Assembly (NCBI GenBank): GCA_036172665.1 | Contig: CM069875.1 | Span: forward strand, 20,739,806 to 20,803,805 | Reading direction: 5' to 3' | DNA length: 64,000 bases | From: Prosopocoilus inquinatus | Lineage: Eukaryota; Arthropoda; Insecta; Coleoptera; Lucanidae | Shown here: positions 47,203 to 58,788 of the stretch, piece by piece | How positions within the stretch are numbered: position 1 is the stretch's first letter | How the letters are laid out: each line of letters opens with the position of its first letter | Position numbers and translations under genes: made by a program | The notes under the pieces: model-generated | Seen by the model: only the letters and a program-made list of their open reading frames with translations | Databases searched by the model: none | What the model was told of the DNA's origin: nothing

Positions 47203-47280
47203 TCGTGGTCTGGATTTGACACCGCAACCTGATAGTTATGTAATTCGATCAAACTCGACACTATCCACTTGACCACGAGA
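47203..47280 (-). mobile_element. tRNA-like SINE head, opposite orientation
   Basis: Minus strand: TCGTGGTC at the 5' end pairs with GACCACGA at the 3' end, TGGTCAAGTGG is a good A box (plus-strand 47265-47275) and GTGTCAAATCC a B box with changes (plus-strand 47212-47222). The acceptor stem is convincing, but the T-arm and anticodon arm are degraded. An A-rich tail lies downstream on the minus strand. Confidence 0.5.
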
Positions 47281-47697
47281 ATCATTTTCAAATTTGATTA
47301 AAACACATTACTAAAGCGAAATAAAAAAATTTAATTGATTTTTTCTTAATTTACAAAAAATGAACAGATAAAATCCTGCAAATTTGGTATTAAAACGTTT
47401 CAAATTTTATGGTCTTTCTGACTACATATATCCTATGTACTCATGTCAATTTATTAAGGCAGATAATATAAAGCGATTTCTGTTCCTTCATATTAATCGC
47501 TATGTCCTAATGTCAGACGGACATACGGTATGTACTACGTAGGGCGAAGAATAATTGTTATTAATAACCGTATTTTGTTAGTTTGATGTGTAACCTAATA
47601 AAGAAACAGCCTGTATCGTTAAAAATCATTTTAAATTGTGCAGAAAATAGCCTTGCACAAATTTCGTTAACAAAGTTTCTTGATAGAATGGACTTAA

Positions 47698-47812
47698 GGT
47701 GCTTTCTTTCGCTTAAAAGTTTGAATCGTGTTTCGAATAGTTTTTTTTTGTCTGTTTTTGAATCAAAACACGTTTGGATCACGATTTTGTGACCGAAAGA
47801 AAGCAGCTGCAT
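47698..47812. mobile_element. Short MITE, family 3, copy 1
   Basis: GGTGCTTTCTTTCGCTTAAA at the left and GTGACCGAAAGAAAGCAGC at the right are inverted ends. The interior GTTTGAATCGTGTTTCGAAT and TTTGGATCACGATTTTGTG blocks are shared with 60041-60253. Confidence 0.65.
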
Positions 47813-48382
47813 ATAAAATGCCATTTCCGTACTTCCTTGGAGTGCTGGAACAGCCTGTATAATTTTATGCAGGCATACCAATTCTCTAATTTTTTAGTAA
47901 TTCATTACGTCCCAGTGCTTTCTTTGCTAAACACTAAAAAAGCAAGTACACTGTACATGCACTACACTTAATTCACCTACTTACATTTTTTATGATTATA
48001 GTGCCAGGCGACTAATAAAAAATGACTAATTAAATTTTGTACTCCATGAATAATACGTGAAGCTGTAAAGGCCCAGAAGTATTCCGTAGTAAATTAATAT
48101 TTTCAATGCGAATAACAGAACGAATTTCCTACAATACTGATTTCCTTGTATCTACGGACATGCATGACGTATTTATTTCTTTTTGAATTTACCGCGTGCA
48201 AGAAAAACCAAGTGCAATCTTCTAAAAATACTATAACGTACCAAATGTAGCACGTTCGGTCGGTATGTTCTGCGCGTTGAGTCGTTGTGCTATAACGAAA
48301 ACCATCTCAGAACCGAGATTAAGTACCAAGAACGGTGTAACGTATTGTGACATTTTCCAGACTAAGCAAATCAATATTAAAA

Positions 48383-51300
48383 ATGTGTGATGAACATTGT
48401 GTTAAGGTTAACGATATATTTGAAAACCTGTGTCGCACCCTGTCGTCTAATGGCGACGTCAACCTGACTTCTAGGGAATTTTATTCGCTGCTTACTAATT
48501 CTAGTCGTGTAGACTTCGCTTACGATTTGCTTTGTAAATATCAATTATTGCCGGAATTTGTTGTTAACGCCAAGGATGAAGACCTCAGCATCAAGTACAG
48601 GCAAGACGGAAATGTTTTATTCAAGGATAAAAGGCTTAATGCAGCTTGGAAGCTCTATACGTTGAGTATATCACATGCACCTGTGAAAAGTGAATGCCTG
48701 TCGCTAGCTTACGCTAATAGATCAGCCGTTTTATTCGAAAAACATTTATATAAAGAATGTTTGCAGGTAAGTTATTTAAGAAAAGTATCGTAAAGTTAAA
48801 TTTAATATGTATGTTTAAATTAGGACGCTTTCATGGCTTATGATGAAAACTAAACTCATAAATTCATTTTGAATTCTGTGTAATATTTTGAAGAGGCTGT
48901 TGTAAATTTGTGAACGGGCACTGCATCATTTCTCTCACCCTGATGTAATATGTTCATAAAAAATATTTATGTTGGCAGCATTAATCATTTGACAGGAGGG
49001 CAGTAAAGTTTTTTTAGGTTAACCTACTGTTTATAATTTATTATCAAGAACCTGTCTTGCAGATGGGTTTCCACTTTACATTTTATTGTATTCCTAGAGA
49101 AACAATAGTTCTTGCGATCACTTAAGGAATTAAGCGGAGCTTAAAATTAAATTCAAATTAATGAACTTGGTCCTGATCATCCTTATCATACTGGGTGGAA
49201 AGTTTCAAACTCGAACATAACAAAGTTCCATTGAGAACTACGTTTTTGCAGATTATTGCTCACCATTTAAAGCTACAAAACTGGTAATGGTATTAAATGA
49301 AAGATAAAATTAAGGCCAATGTTATCGTGTTAAAATTATACCTATTGTGTTAATACTTTTGAAATAGAAATTAAATTTTTTAATTTCAAATGAACAATGT
49401 AGTCGCCTTAGTATGTCAGATTGGAAGTTTGCAATTCAATAACCAGAATTTTGTACAATATGCTTAATATTCAAAATAAAATTCCATTCATCTGTGTAGC
49501 ATATTGACGATGAAAAACTGTTAGGATTTACTTCTTTGTTCCTGTATTGCTTCACAAAATACTTTCCTACTGTTCTTGTTAATTTCAATACAATGTTGAT
49601 GGCAACTGGATTTGTGGAATTGATGTTTTTTTTAATATTCTTTACAGTTGTGCGTTACTTATTCTTGAACAATGTGAAACTTATTCAATTCTTAGTACAA
49701 TTGAATTTAAAACTGATTTAATATCGACATGTGTTGTACTGATTGCCTATGGCATCATTTCAAGTTTATTGATAGTATCAGAAACAACAGTATTTTTGTA
49801 TGCAATGACAGAATATAATTATCATTCTAATAAAGAAAGAATTGTAACTTAAACGACAAGAGTACCTACCTATTATTTGCTCTGTACAATAATTCATAAT
49901 GCTTTTTGACTGACGTAAAAATTATTTTCCATTAATTGCAACAACTGAAAGTTTCAAACCTGACAAAGGCGACTAAATTTTTCGTTTAAAATTTGAAAAT
50001 TTTATTTATATTCCGAAAGTATTAATATTTAATAATAATATATAATTTTAACACCATAATATTGTCCATAATTTTCTCTTTTTTTTAATACCATTGCCAT
50101 TTTTGTATCTTCAAATGGCGAGCAGCAATTCACAGAAACATAGTTTTCAATACAAGTTTGTTATGTTCGGGTTTCAAACTTTCCACCCGGTATAAGGTCA
50201 AGTTAAACCAATTCATAAACTGACATCGTCAACTTAGCGGTCAGACCAAACCACTTGATCACTCAGCGATTGGAAAAAGTGATGGTGTGCTTCAGTCTGA
50301 CTAGTTTGACCGCCACTGTCTAAACATTTTTAAATTCTCGCAAGGCTCTTAGCTTTGGCTCACACCGTGCTTTCTTTTAAATAGCTGATATACTGAAGTT
50401 GTTATAAGTATTTGAACTGAATCTGTCTGTTGCTCCATGTCTCCAACTTCTTAGCATCTTTGGTGGAATGAAGTACATCGAAAGTGGGGCCAAAAAAGGA
50501 TTCATCAGGTGCGCTTGTTGAAAACTTCACGTTATAAAGAAATTTGTGCTGCACACAAAAATTTAAAAAATTATAATATACTGACCGGCAAAAAAACCAA
50601 CAACCCTAAAGTATTTTATAATTGAAATTTTAATCGCTTAAATAACGTCTGAACAATAAATGGCTTAATTTTAATGAATCAGAATACTGGGCCACACGTT
50701 GGACTAGTTGCATCAGAAATCTTATTTACTGTCTTTGTTTAGCCTTACCAGAAAATCTCCAAAACCTGCAATTTGTTTTTCAAGAGAATTTGAAGCAAGT
50801 CTTCAAAAATTTTTAGCGAGTTTGATTTGATTCGATTGCTTGACTATTAAATGAAGTAATTTTAACATGCGTACTACATTTGCACCATTAGACATAACGG
50901 GGAAGCTCAATAAAAACAGTCAATGCTAATTTTTACATTGAATAAAAAAATATATGTTTACCCCTTTTTTCAGATACATTTTTTGTAATCGTCTTCTTTT
51001 CTTAGCTACTTCTTACAACCTGCTTTTGCATTGAATGGTTATTATCCAATACCGTTATTTAGTTTTTTTTGCCAGTCAGTGTAATTTCCTCAAAGGCAAA
51101 CGGAAAACCAATGTCAGCATTTGCTTTAATCTATGATTAAATTTTTAATTAAAATGCAACAAATAGATTTTTTAAATATATCGTTTGCGAAGAAGCTTTT
51201 CAAATGGTAATACTGAGTGCCCCAGTGGAACTGTCGCATTGTTATTAGGCTGTAAAACAAGGTTGCGGAATCGGTACCTAAAACCTTCAGACTCCGATCT

Positions 51301-54300
51301 GATTCCAATACTGTCTCCGACTCCGGCTTTACACGATGCCTTATTTCTTGCATCATAATCAAACAGCCGATTCAAGAAAGCGAACTGCCTGAAACCAGTT
51401 TGAGACAGCGGCAGTCCGACTCGAGGTGGAGGTCTAAATCGAAGCGTTAAGTGTTCCGCCCGTTTATACATGATTTTTAATCAATCAGTCTAATATCCTC
51501 ACGGTAAAAACGCGAATATAATTCCAAAAGTTAATAATAGCTCTTTCTTGAATTTAGAAACAACAATTTAGTTGATTTGAATTAAATAGAAGCACGACAC
51601 GTCTCTGCAGCACACTCTCGTGCGCATCGTGTCCGAGCACCGCAGTCAACCGGGACATTATTGTGAATCATGCCGTCGTAACGAATGCATTATTTCTTTG
51701 GTTTACCGATTGTTCGCTATCGGCTAGACGCGCTGCGCCGGCAAATATGTTGAGGCGTGTACACAATTTATTTATAACATCGCACCGCTTCGTTGCAATA
51801 GTAAACTGTTGCACTTTTTTCTATCCGCCATCTGATTCAAATGCATGCGCTTATAACGCAATAATATGCGTACTTGACTGCATGCGTGATTTTATAGCGC
51901 AGTACACTATTTTCTGAGAGGCAAGGTGACGCAAACAAGAACTCCAAAAAGCTCTACGTCCATTTTGTAATCCGCAATGGAACGAACTCTCGTATAAATA
52001 TTTTGTCACATATTCAAGACGCATGCATGTCTTGCGTCGTACTGCATGCGTAGATGCATGCAATTAGCGCTTGCGTTGTTACACGAAATGAGGCATCGTG
52101 TAAAGCTAGCTTAAATGAATACAGAAATTTCGTGCATTATTGTACCGGTGCGCATTTTTATTTAAAAAATACTGGCGTTAAAAAAATGGGTTAAGAATGT
52201 TTGTAATTCATGACCCAATTCCTGAAAACGGGTCCTGCCTGAATACTTTTATATTTTTTAACAAACCAATTATATCAATACGGACCTCTAGGAGTATTAT
52301 CTTTTATCGTAACACAATCCTTATTACATATTATTAACATATTTATTTCCATCAAAATACATGTATTATATACTCATTCGCAACTAAAATGCACCATCTA
52401 CACGGAAATCTCTTCCTTAAGATCTTGGACTGAAGGCTTACAGAAGTACGTATCATGTTGTAGCAGTTAAAGTGCGCGCGTGACGTAGAAACGTAATCAC
52501 GAAAAAATACGGTCCATTTTTCGGTTACATAAACAATCTCGGGAGTCAGAGCCGGAGTCGGTAGGTTTTATCGACTCCGACTCCGGTAACGCAATAATTG
52601 CTTCTGACTTCGTCTCCACAGCCCTGCTGTAAAACACTCACTAATCCATCACTTATCACTTATAACATCTTTATTTTTCAATTAACAATAAAATAGTTGC
52701 TTGTTTGCTTTCTTTGCTTTGCGCAGTCCACCGCCCATTTTTTCCTTTTGGTGTTAACTATTCCAGGCATTCACCAGTTAATATTGCGCTGGGTCAGTAA
52801 ACGCACAAATATCCATGGCCCTGGTGGGATTCGAACCCACGCTGCAACGTTACCCGACCTCTAAAGTCGGCTATTCCATTTCAATCCTCTCTCCACTAGC
52901 GTCGGGTCGTGCATAACATATTTGGGTAAGCGGCGCAGACATACTCCCAGAGCGCTTGCTCTGTCTAACACACATGAACAGAAAACAAACAATACACGAC
53001 GCACAACGGTCGCCTACCAAATTTGTTACGCAGAGCCGTCGCTGCTCTCCACCCATCGTCACTACTTTCCTCATTCTTGGAACGGAAACCGCACACGCGG
53101 CACGCAGTATACTCATTGGAATTCTCATTTCTTATGTAGATTAAAAACGTTATGACAATATGCGACAGTACCACTGAGGCACTCTGTAAAAAAATAAAAT
53201 AATAATAATCTCTATTTTTACTTGTCTGTATTTGAAATATTACTAATGATTGAATAAATACATTCGTAATCGCTTAATTTTCAAAGCATCGAATTTGATA
53301 GTTTTGTGAAATAGCTTCAATAATTCTACCTTTCAAAGCTGCTAAAGAGGCACTTCGACTCTTCTCCAAATTGTTCGTACCAGATGTTTCGGGTCATCCA
53401 TCCCAACCTTTCTCGAACTAAAAAAAAAATTGATAAAAGTGTGTAAAGGGCACACTTTTTTATGAAGATATGCTGTTAAAAAATTAGTTGCAACTCTGTT
53501 TTGATTGCAGTAGACTTTCCGGGCATCTCCTGTACAGCTGTTTTGTCCTTTTCTTGAGACCTCTTGAGCAAGGGAATCGAAACTGATTTACAACCAACTA
53601 GTTTTTTAACTGTATGTATATCGTCATGAAATGCACCCTATACATATACTTTTGTTTTCAACTTATTTCTAATTCTAGAAAGACTGAAATGGGTGACCTC
53701 AACCACACGATACCTACAATTTGAAGAAGAGTCGAAGAAAATACTCTTGAAAAGACAGAATTGCTAAAGTTATTTCATAAAAATATCAAATCTGATACTT
53801 TGAAAACTAAGCAATTACGAATGTAAACAGTAGTCAATAATTACTAGTAGAGATGGAACGAACATCCTGCCTCGGTACTGAATCCGGCCGATTCGGCCTA
53901 TGAACGAACAGTCCGGTTTCGGCCGAACAGTTCGGTGTACCGGCCGGACCCATGTTCATCTTTCGATGCCCGGATGACGATCGTAGCGAGAATTTCATGG
54001 ACGCATAATGAGTTAAAACTTGTGCATGCACGTCGCGCTTCTCGTCAGAAGAATTCACTCCGTTTTTTATACAGGCTGTCGAATAGTGTTTGCAATATAT
54101 TTCATGATTTGGTTTTTATCAATTCGTAATGGCTGATATTACTAAAGGTAAATTTTTATATTTACCCCAAAATCTAAGTTAAATACAACATTTCTCCTCT
54201 AAAATTTAAAATGTCGTTCTGTGATTGATTGTCACCGTAGCAATAAAATTTAACATCCCTTTAAATTTAACGCTTTTGATGCAGAACAGACCCGATTTAA

Positions 54301-57300
54301 CTTTATGGGATAAGTTTTACCCGTTTAAAATTGTTGGAGGAATGATTAAAATTTAACGCATTCGCCGAGGAACGATTGTTGTAATTAATTGAAAAAACTG
54401 TGTTTGCTAAAAAAAAAAAATGTGAAAACATTTACGAAATATTATTTAGTTTTTTTTTAAGAACATTGAACTACGTTGCAAATCTACTAATAGGGACAAA
54501 ACAAAGACATAAGAGATGGTTACAGTCCTGTGTTGAATTTTTTTAAACACATCGGTTAGATGCACAATCTAAAATTCTTTAGACATATGCAGAGTGTTTC
54601 ATAAGAGTGGGACGACCCTAACATATATTTTTTGAAATGGAACACCCTATATCAGTAGTACAGAGGTAAACTATCGTATCTCCACATTTGGGCAAATGTA
54701 CGAAAAACGGTCATTTACGTTGTGCATCACCCTATGTAAGCTACACGAAGGAATTTAGAATTGATTACACATTTCTGTTTTCCAATAGTTAAATAATGTA
54801 TCTATAAAACTTTAAAGAAACATGTTTAAAAAAAAAGCTAATTTACAGTAACAAAGTTTGCCATGTTTTCCGGTAAATTGTCAATAACTCAAAAACCATA
54901 AACTTTAGATCAATAAATCCCTATGTTCTTTTCATCCACTCATAATGAGCAATAGTGCAATAATGTATAGGTGTCCGCCGATTGCCGCAGTCTTCTCTAC
55001 TGGCTAAAGTATACAAGATAGACATTCAATTCAAACGAACTAAGGTATAAATCAGTCAGCGCTACTTTATAAAATTATTTTTGGCTATACAGGCTGTTCA
55101 TAAACTGAGAGCCATATCAAACACCCAGAATATTTTTACATATTTCGCAAGTACGTATAATGAATACGTAATAACCAAAGATTTCAGAAGTTTTGTTTTT
55201 AAGAGTTTGTAAGATACTAATGATTATGTGTAAAAAATTGCTCTATTATGAGCTCTTATAATTTGAGTATTTATTTACATTTCATCTTGAATTTTTAGGT
55301 AAATTTCACAACAGCTCTGATCTATTGGTTGTTATGTGTACAGAGTGTTAAGTTTTAAAAAAAGTTAATTTTTTTCAAAATTTTCTAATGGAACACCCTG
55401 TACATCTAAACTCTTGTGAAACACTGCTTTAATGAGCTTTCATAAAACGCCAAATTTGTAAAAGTAGTGTGTCATTAATCTAAACAATCGCTCTTTCAAT
55501 TAAAACTTATGGCAACTGTTTTCCTCTTTTCTAGCAAACGGCAACGTGATTTTGAATTTTTTTTTTTTAATTATTTCAATAAAGTTATTTAAATATTTTC
55601 AAAATAAAGGAAAACAGGAATTAGTTTAATAGGAACATATTCAATTACTTTGAACAATTTGAACAATTAAAATAAAACATATCCGTTCATTTATCATCTA
55701 ACTGAAACTGAAAAACCGGACGGAAAGGCTAAATAACGTTAATATTGAAAGAAAAATAAATAGTTCATTGTTGTCTCTCGATTTTTTCAGTTTAGACAAA
55801 AACATTTGGCGTTTTATGAAAGCTCATTAAAGCAGTGTTTCATAAGAATTTAGATATACCGGGTGTTCCATTTGAAAATTTTGAGAAAAATAACTAATAG
55901 ATCTGAGCTGTTGTGAAATTTCTGTAGACGAGATATTGTATTGACTACCTGCAAAAATTCAGAACGAAATGTAAATAAATAGTCAATCTATAAGAGCTCA
56001 AAATAGTGCAATTTTTTACACATAATCATTAATATCTTACAAACTCCGAAATCCGAAAAAAAACTTCCGAAATCTTTGGTTATTACCTATTCGTTATGCG
56101 TACTTTCGAAATACGTAAAAATACACTGGCTGGTATGAACACCCTGTTTAGCCAAAAATAATTTTATAAAATAAAGCTGACTGATTTACACCTTTCTATC
56201 TTGTACGGTTTAGACGGCAGAGAAGACCGCGGCACTCGGCGGACACCCTGTATAGGCTGTTCCCTTTAGAAAAATATATGTTAGGGTCGTCTAACTCTTA
56301 CGAGACACCCTGTATATGCCTAAATAATTTTAGATTGTACATCTAACCGATATGTATGTTAATGCGCATACAAATTTCAAAAATGTTCAGCAGTAACGCC
56401 ACTATCTTCCTCCCACGGCTGTTGGCTCTCCCTGTATAAATGAAGCTAAAATTTCCAAAATTTTCTGTTTCAATTATTTAAGTTATTGAGACACAAATCT
56501 TACTAATAATAATTTTAAGAATTAAGTTATAGTCGTATAGACCGCAGCGTAAATGTTTGCCGTATTTTGTCTTCAAAACATAAAATACCATAATATTTAA
56601 AATCCCTCATTGTTTTCCTATAACTTAGAAGAACATACCTACTTTTTTTTTTCAAATCAACGCTGTACCAAAAAGGGACACACAAAACGTTAAGTCTTGC
56701 CGAAAAACAAGATAAGATTTTCTACATTTTTTTTTATTTCTTGACATGTTTTATATTAATTTTTAAATCAGATTCAATCAGTTTCAGGGTTTGCAGAAAA
56801 TTAAAAAAAACAAATAAAATTGCTGACATGTGTGTAAAGCCACGTTCATTGGTATTAAAATTCTACAGATTCTACTTGCCAAATATCAATTATGTAATTA
56901 ATCGTCAAATTTGTTTTAAGATCTATACTGAAGAAGCGTTAAATAAAGTAAAAATAATTTTGCATAAAATTATAAAAAAAAAATTAACTCTGTATAAGAA
57001 TCGAACCATGAACGTTCGCATTACGAAACATGAACGTTACGTCTGAGCCACGCGCTCAATTGAAATTTATAGTAATAATTTCGTCTATCAGCTATGTTGT
57101 AAATATGTGGCAGTAGGTGCGGCTGGACCTGTTCGGTTCGGCGACAGTATCTCGGTGTTCGTTCGGTCCCGCGAGCAGTAGGTCCGTTCCATCACTAATT
57201 ACTAGTACAAGGACAATTACTTCATTATTTGATCACTATTTGAAAAGTTTTTTGCTGCTGTTAAAATGTTGATATTCTTGATCATTTACTATTTCCGAGA

Positions 57301-58788
57301 ATACGAGTATATAATTTTCGAAAATAAATAAGCCTGTGAGTACATTTAAAAAAACCGATTAACTCTTCCCTTTACTGTTTTACGTTAAAATTTACGTGAA
57401 AGCCTTTGTAAATATTTAAATTTATATGCTATTTCCCTTTGTGTGAAAAACGAATTAACACCGTATATGAATTTTTTGTGAAAGCAAATTTTTAATTTTA
57501 GGATATCCAAAGGGCCTTTATGAACAACTACCCAAAAAACCTCCATGAGAAACTGATCCAGCGCGAAACTAAAGCGAGTAAGCTTCAGAACACACAACAA
57601 ATAACAGAGTACTACGAAGGCGTGCCAATTCTAGCAACTCCCAATGCAAAAATTCAATGTGCTTCAAGTTCAATTGAGATTAACGTGAAGCCAAATTTTG
57701 GAAGATACATATCTGCCGTTAAGGACATTCGAATTGGTGATGTAATTGCAATAGAGAAACCTTTTGCAACAATACTACTCAGAGAGGACTATCTAAATCA
57801 TTGCTTTTATTGTTTTCATGCTAGTTATATTCTCTTCCCATGTGATTATTGCACTAACGCATTTTTTTGTTCCGAAAAGTGTAAAGAAGTAGCATGGAGT
57901 CAGTTCCATCAATATGATTGCGCAATACTCTCAACTCTGTTGAATTTGGAGATGACTAAACTGAATTTATTAGCTTTGAGGGTTTGTATCTGTGCTAAAG
58001 ATGAATATGAAAACATTGAGAAGTACTCTGAAACCAATAAGATTTATAAATCTGGACGTTATGAAGAAATACACTTTTTAGTTACTAACAGCAATTTGAG
58101 GAAAAATTCTGATTTGTTTCCCAGAGCTGTTACAGCTGCCATAATATTTGCACTTGTTGAAGATCGTACTAGCTTTTTTAATGATTTTGAAGACATAAAT
58201 AAAGTAAAAAATATTTTTAAGGAATTGATTTTGAGACATTTACAGACTGGCCCATCAAATTTTCATGAAATATCCGAGTTATTAGAAAATGGAAACAAAA
58301 TTTATGAAACTGTGGAAATTGGTGCAGGTGCATATTCTTTTTTAAGCCTTTTAAATCATTCTTGTGCGCCGAATGTTATTAGGCATTGTCATGGAGCAAC
58401 TGTTATTCTACGAGCTTTAAGACCTATTTCGAAAGGACAACAACTCTTTGATAACTACGGGTACCATCATGCTGTTATGAAAAGAGGAGAACGACAAAGA
58501 CACCTCGAGGAGCAGTATTTTTTTCAGTGTAAATGTGAAGCATGTGAATATAATTGGCCTTTATATAGATATTTACCAATCAAACAGTGTTACTTTGAAA
58601 TAACTGAGGATCACTTAACATCATTGCAACACGGAGATAGTGAGGTTGCAAAAAAATTGCTGAACATCTTGATTGATAAGGCTACAATAATAGAGAATAT
58701 ACGACCTTGTAAGAATTTGGCTGATATTCAAGAGAGCATCAAGCAGTGTTTTGCTATTTTTGGAAATAAGCGTGCTCATCTGCTTTAG
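48383..58788 (+). CDS. SMYD4: SMYD4-like SET and MYND domain protein
   Basis: Two coding exons, 48383-48766 and 57502-58788, join in phase 0 across an 8735-bp GT-AG intron (CAG|GTAAGT, TTTTAG|GATATC), giving 556 residues. Residues about 65-128 are TPR-like (GNVLFKDKRLNAAWKLYT, YANRSAVLFE). The SET fold starts near residue 195. A MYND zinc finger at 229-268 has all eight ligands (C229, C232, C242, C245, C251, C255, H264, C268). SET motifs NHSC (413-416) and DNYG (445-448) and post-SET CKCEAC (471-476) are intact, so binding of S-adenosylmethionine and methyl transfer to protein lysine are expected. Human SMYD4 is much longer, about 800 residues; here little follows post-SET. The start was chosen at the first in-frame ATG; upstream in-frame codons lack an ATG. 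Insects carry many SMYD4-like paralogues, so orthology is approximate. An AATAAA at 59093 could serve polyadenylation. Confidence 0.87.
49191..50190. mobile_element. TA-flanked non-autonomous element, family 2, copy 2
   Basis: TA|CTGGGTGGAAAGTTTCAAAC at the left is inverted at the right as GTTTCAAACTTTCCACCCGG|TA, with the CGAACATAAC block also inverted. Exactly 1000 bp. Long stretches match 35373-37780. Non-coding. Lies in the SMYD4 intron. Confidence 0.8.
50195..51249. other. SMYD4 intron, unassigned part
   Basis: A possible inverted pair lies near 50240-50320 (CGGTCAGACCAAACCACTTG against ACTAGTTTGACCGCC). Otherwise AT-rich with no recognised element. Confidence 0.3.
51258..52626. mobile_element. 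Non-autonomous hAT element with 8-bp target duplication
   Basis: The left end CAAGGTTGCGGAATCGG and the right end, read inward CAGGGCTGTGGAGACGAAG, are diverged inverted repeats of the CAGGGCTGTGGAGTCGG type seen in hAT elements. The direct repeat CTGTAAAA flanks both sides (51250-51257 and 52627-52634), the 8-bp duplication typical of hAT. Subterminal GACTCCGACTCCGG motifs repeat inside both ends. No transposase. A second element (51328-52107) seems nested within. Confidence 0.85.
51328..52107. mobile_element. Nested MITE with TTTACACGATGCC ends
   Basis: TTTACACGATGCCTTATTTC at the left pairs with GAAATGAGGCATCGTGTAAA at the right. The interior is GC- and CpG-rich compared with its surroundings and full of GCATGC palindromes (51842, 51880, 52020, 52044). 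No coding capacity recognised. The target duplication is not clear. Confidence 0.6.
52816..52910 (-). mobile_element. tRNA-Leu-like SINE head or tRNA pseudogene
   Basis: Minus strand: an anticodon arm CCGAC-TTTAGAG-GTCGG (anticodon UAG if read as a tRNA), a variable region GTAACGTTGCAGC, a T arm GTGGG-TTCGAAT-CCCAC with a perfect B box, and a 3' acceptor strand CAGGGCCA. The expected 5' partner GGCCCTG is missing. GCTAGTGGAGAGAGGAT replaces it and could act as an A box. So the 3' half is tRNA-like and the 5' half is not. Confidence 0.65.
53505..53580 (-). ncRNA. Hammerhead repeat copy E, degraded
   Basis: Minus strand: CTCAAGA in place of CTGAAGA, a weakened stem II, AAAACAGCTGTACAGGAG where GAAACAGCTGTACAGAGG is expected, then a GCAGTAGACTTTCC tract that still resembles the shared tail. 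Core bases are lost, so it should not cleave. Confidence 0.55.
54550..56346. repeat. 1.8-kb inverted-repeat foldback
   Basis: From CATCGGTTAGATGCACAATC at 54550 the left arm pairs, with gaps, with the right arm ending at ATTGTACATCTAACCGATAT near 56346. Matching inner blocks include GTGTCCGCCGATTGCCGCAG, TTATAAAATTATTTTTGGCT, ACACATAATCATTA and AAAACGCCAAATGTTTTT-type sequence close to the centre (about 55450 and 55806). CAGAGTG/CACCCTG-type ends lie at 54590 and 56312. The spacer is about 290 bp, and the left arm has an extra ~300 bp. Non-coding. Confidence 0.8.
56985..57062 (-). mobile_element. tRNA-derived SINE head inside the hAT element
   Basis: Minus strand: A box TGGCTCAGACG (plus-strand 57040-57050) and B box GGTTCGATTCT (plus-strand 56997-57007) at tRNA spacing, with an A/T-rich tail downstream. 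Different from the other tRNA-like heads in the window. Confidence 0.55.
57206..57501. other. End of the SMYD4 intron
   Basis: AT-rich sequence that ends in a pyrimidine-rich tract and the acceptor TTTTTAATTTTAG at 57489-57501. Nothing else seen. Confidence 0.5.

Larger units (their letters stand above)
53848..57197. mobile_element. 3.35-kb hAT element with nested insertions
   Basis: Left end TAGAGATGGAACGAAC and right end, read inward TAGTGATGGAACGGAC, are inverted. ATTACTAG flanks both ends directly (53840-53847 and 57198-57205), the 8-bp hAT duplication. The terminal 90 bp on both sides is GC-rich with CGGTTCGGC-like repeats. ATGGCTGATATTACTAAAGG at 54130 could be the remains of a first transposase exon before a GTAAAT donor-like site. 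The rest of the transposase is not recognisable. A large foldback (54550-56346) and a SINE head (56985-57062) lie inside. Confidence 0.85.

Noticed and set aside
47561..47881. Minus-strand 106-codon frame
   Set aside because: It spans a short MITE whose inverted ends and second copy at 60041 explain the sequence. The frame is not conserved in that copy.
52816..52910. Functional tRNA-Leu(UAG) gene
   Set aside because: The 5' acceptor strand and a normal D arm are missing, so the cloverleaf does not close.
57385..57600. Minus-strand 71-codon frame over the SMYD4 exon 2 start
   Set aside because: Antisense to a strongly supported coding exon.
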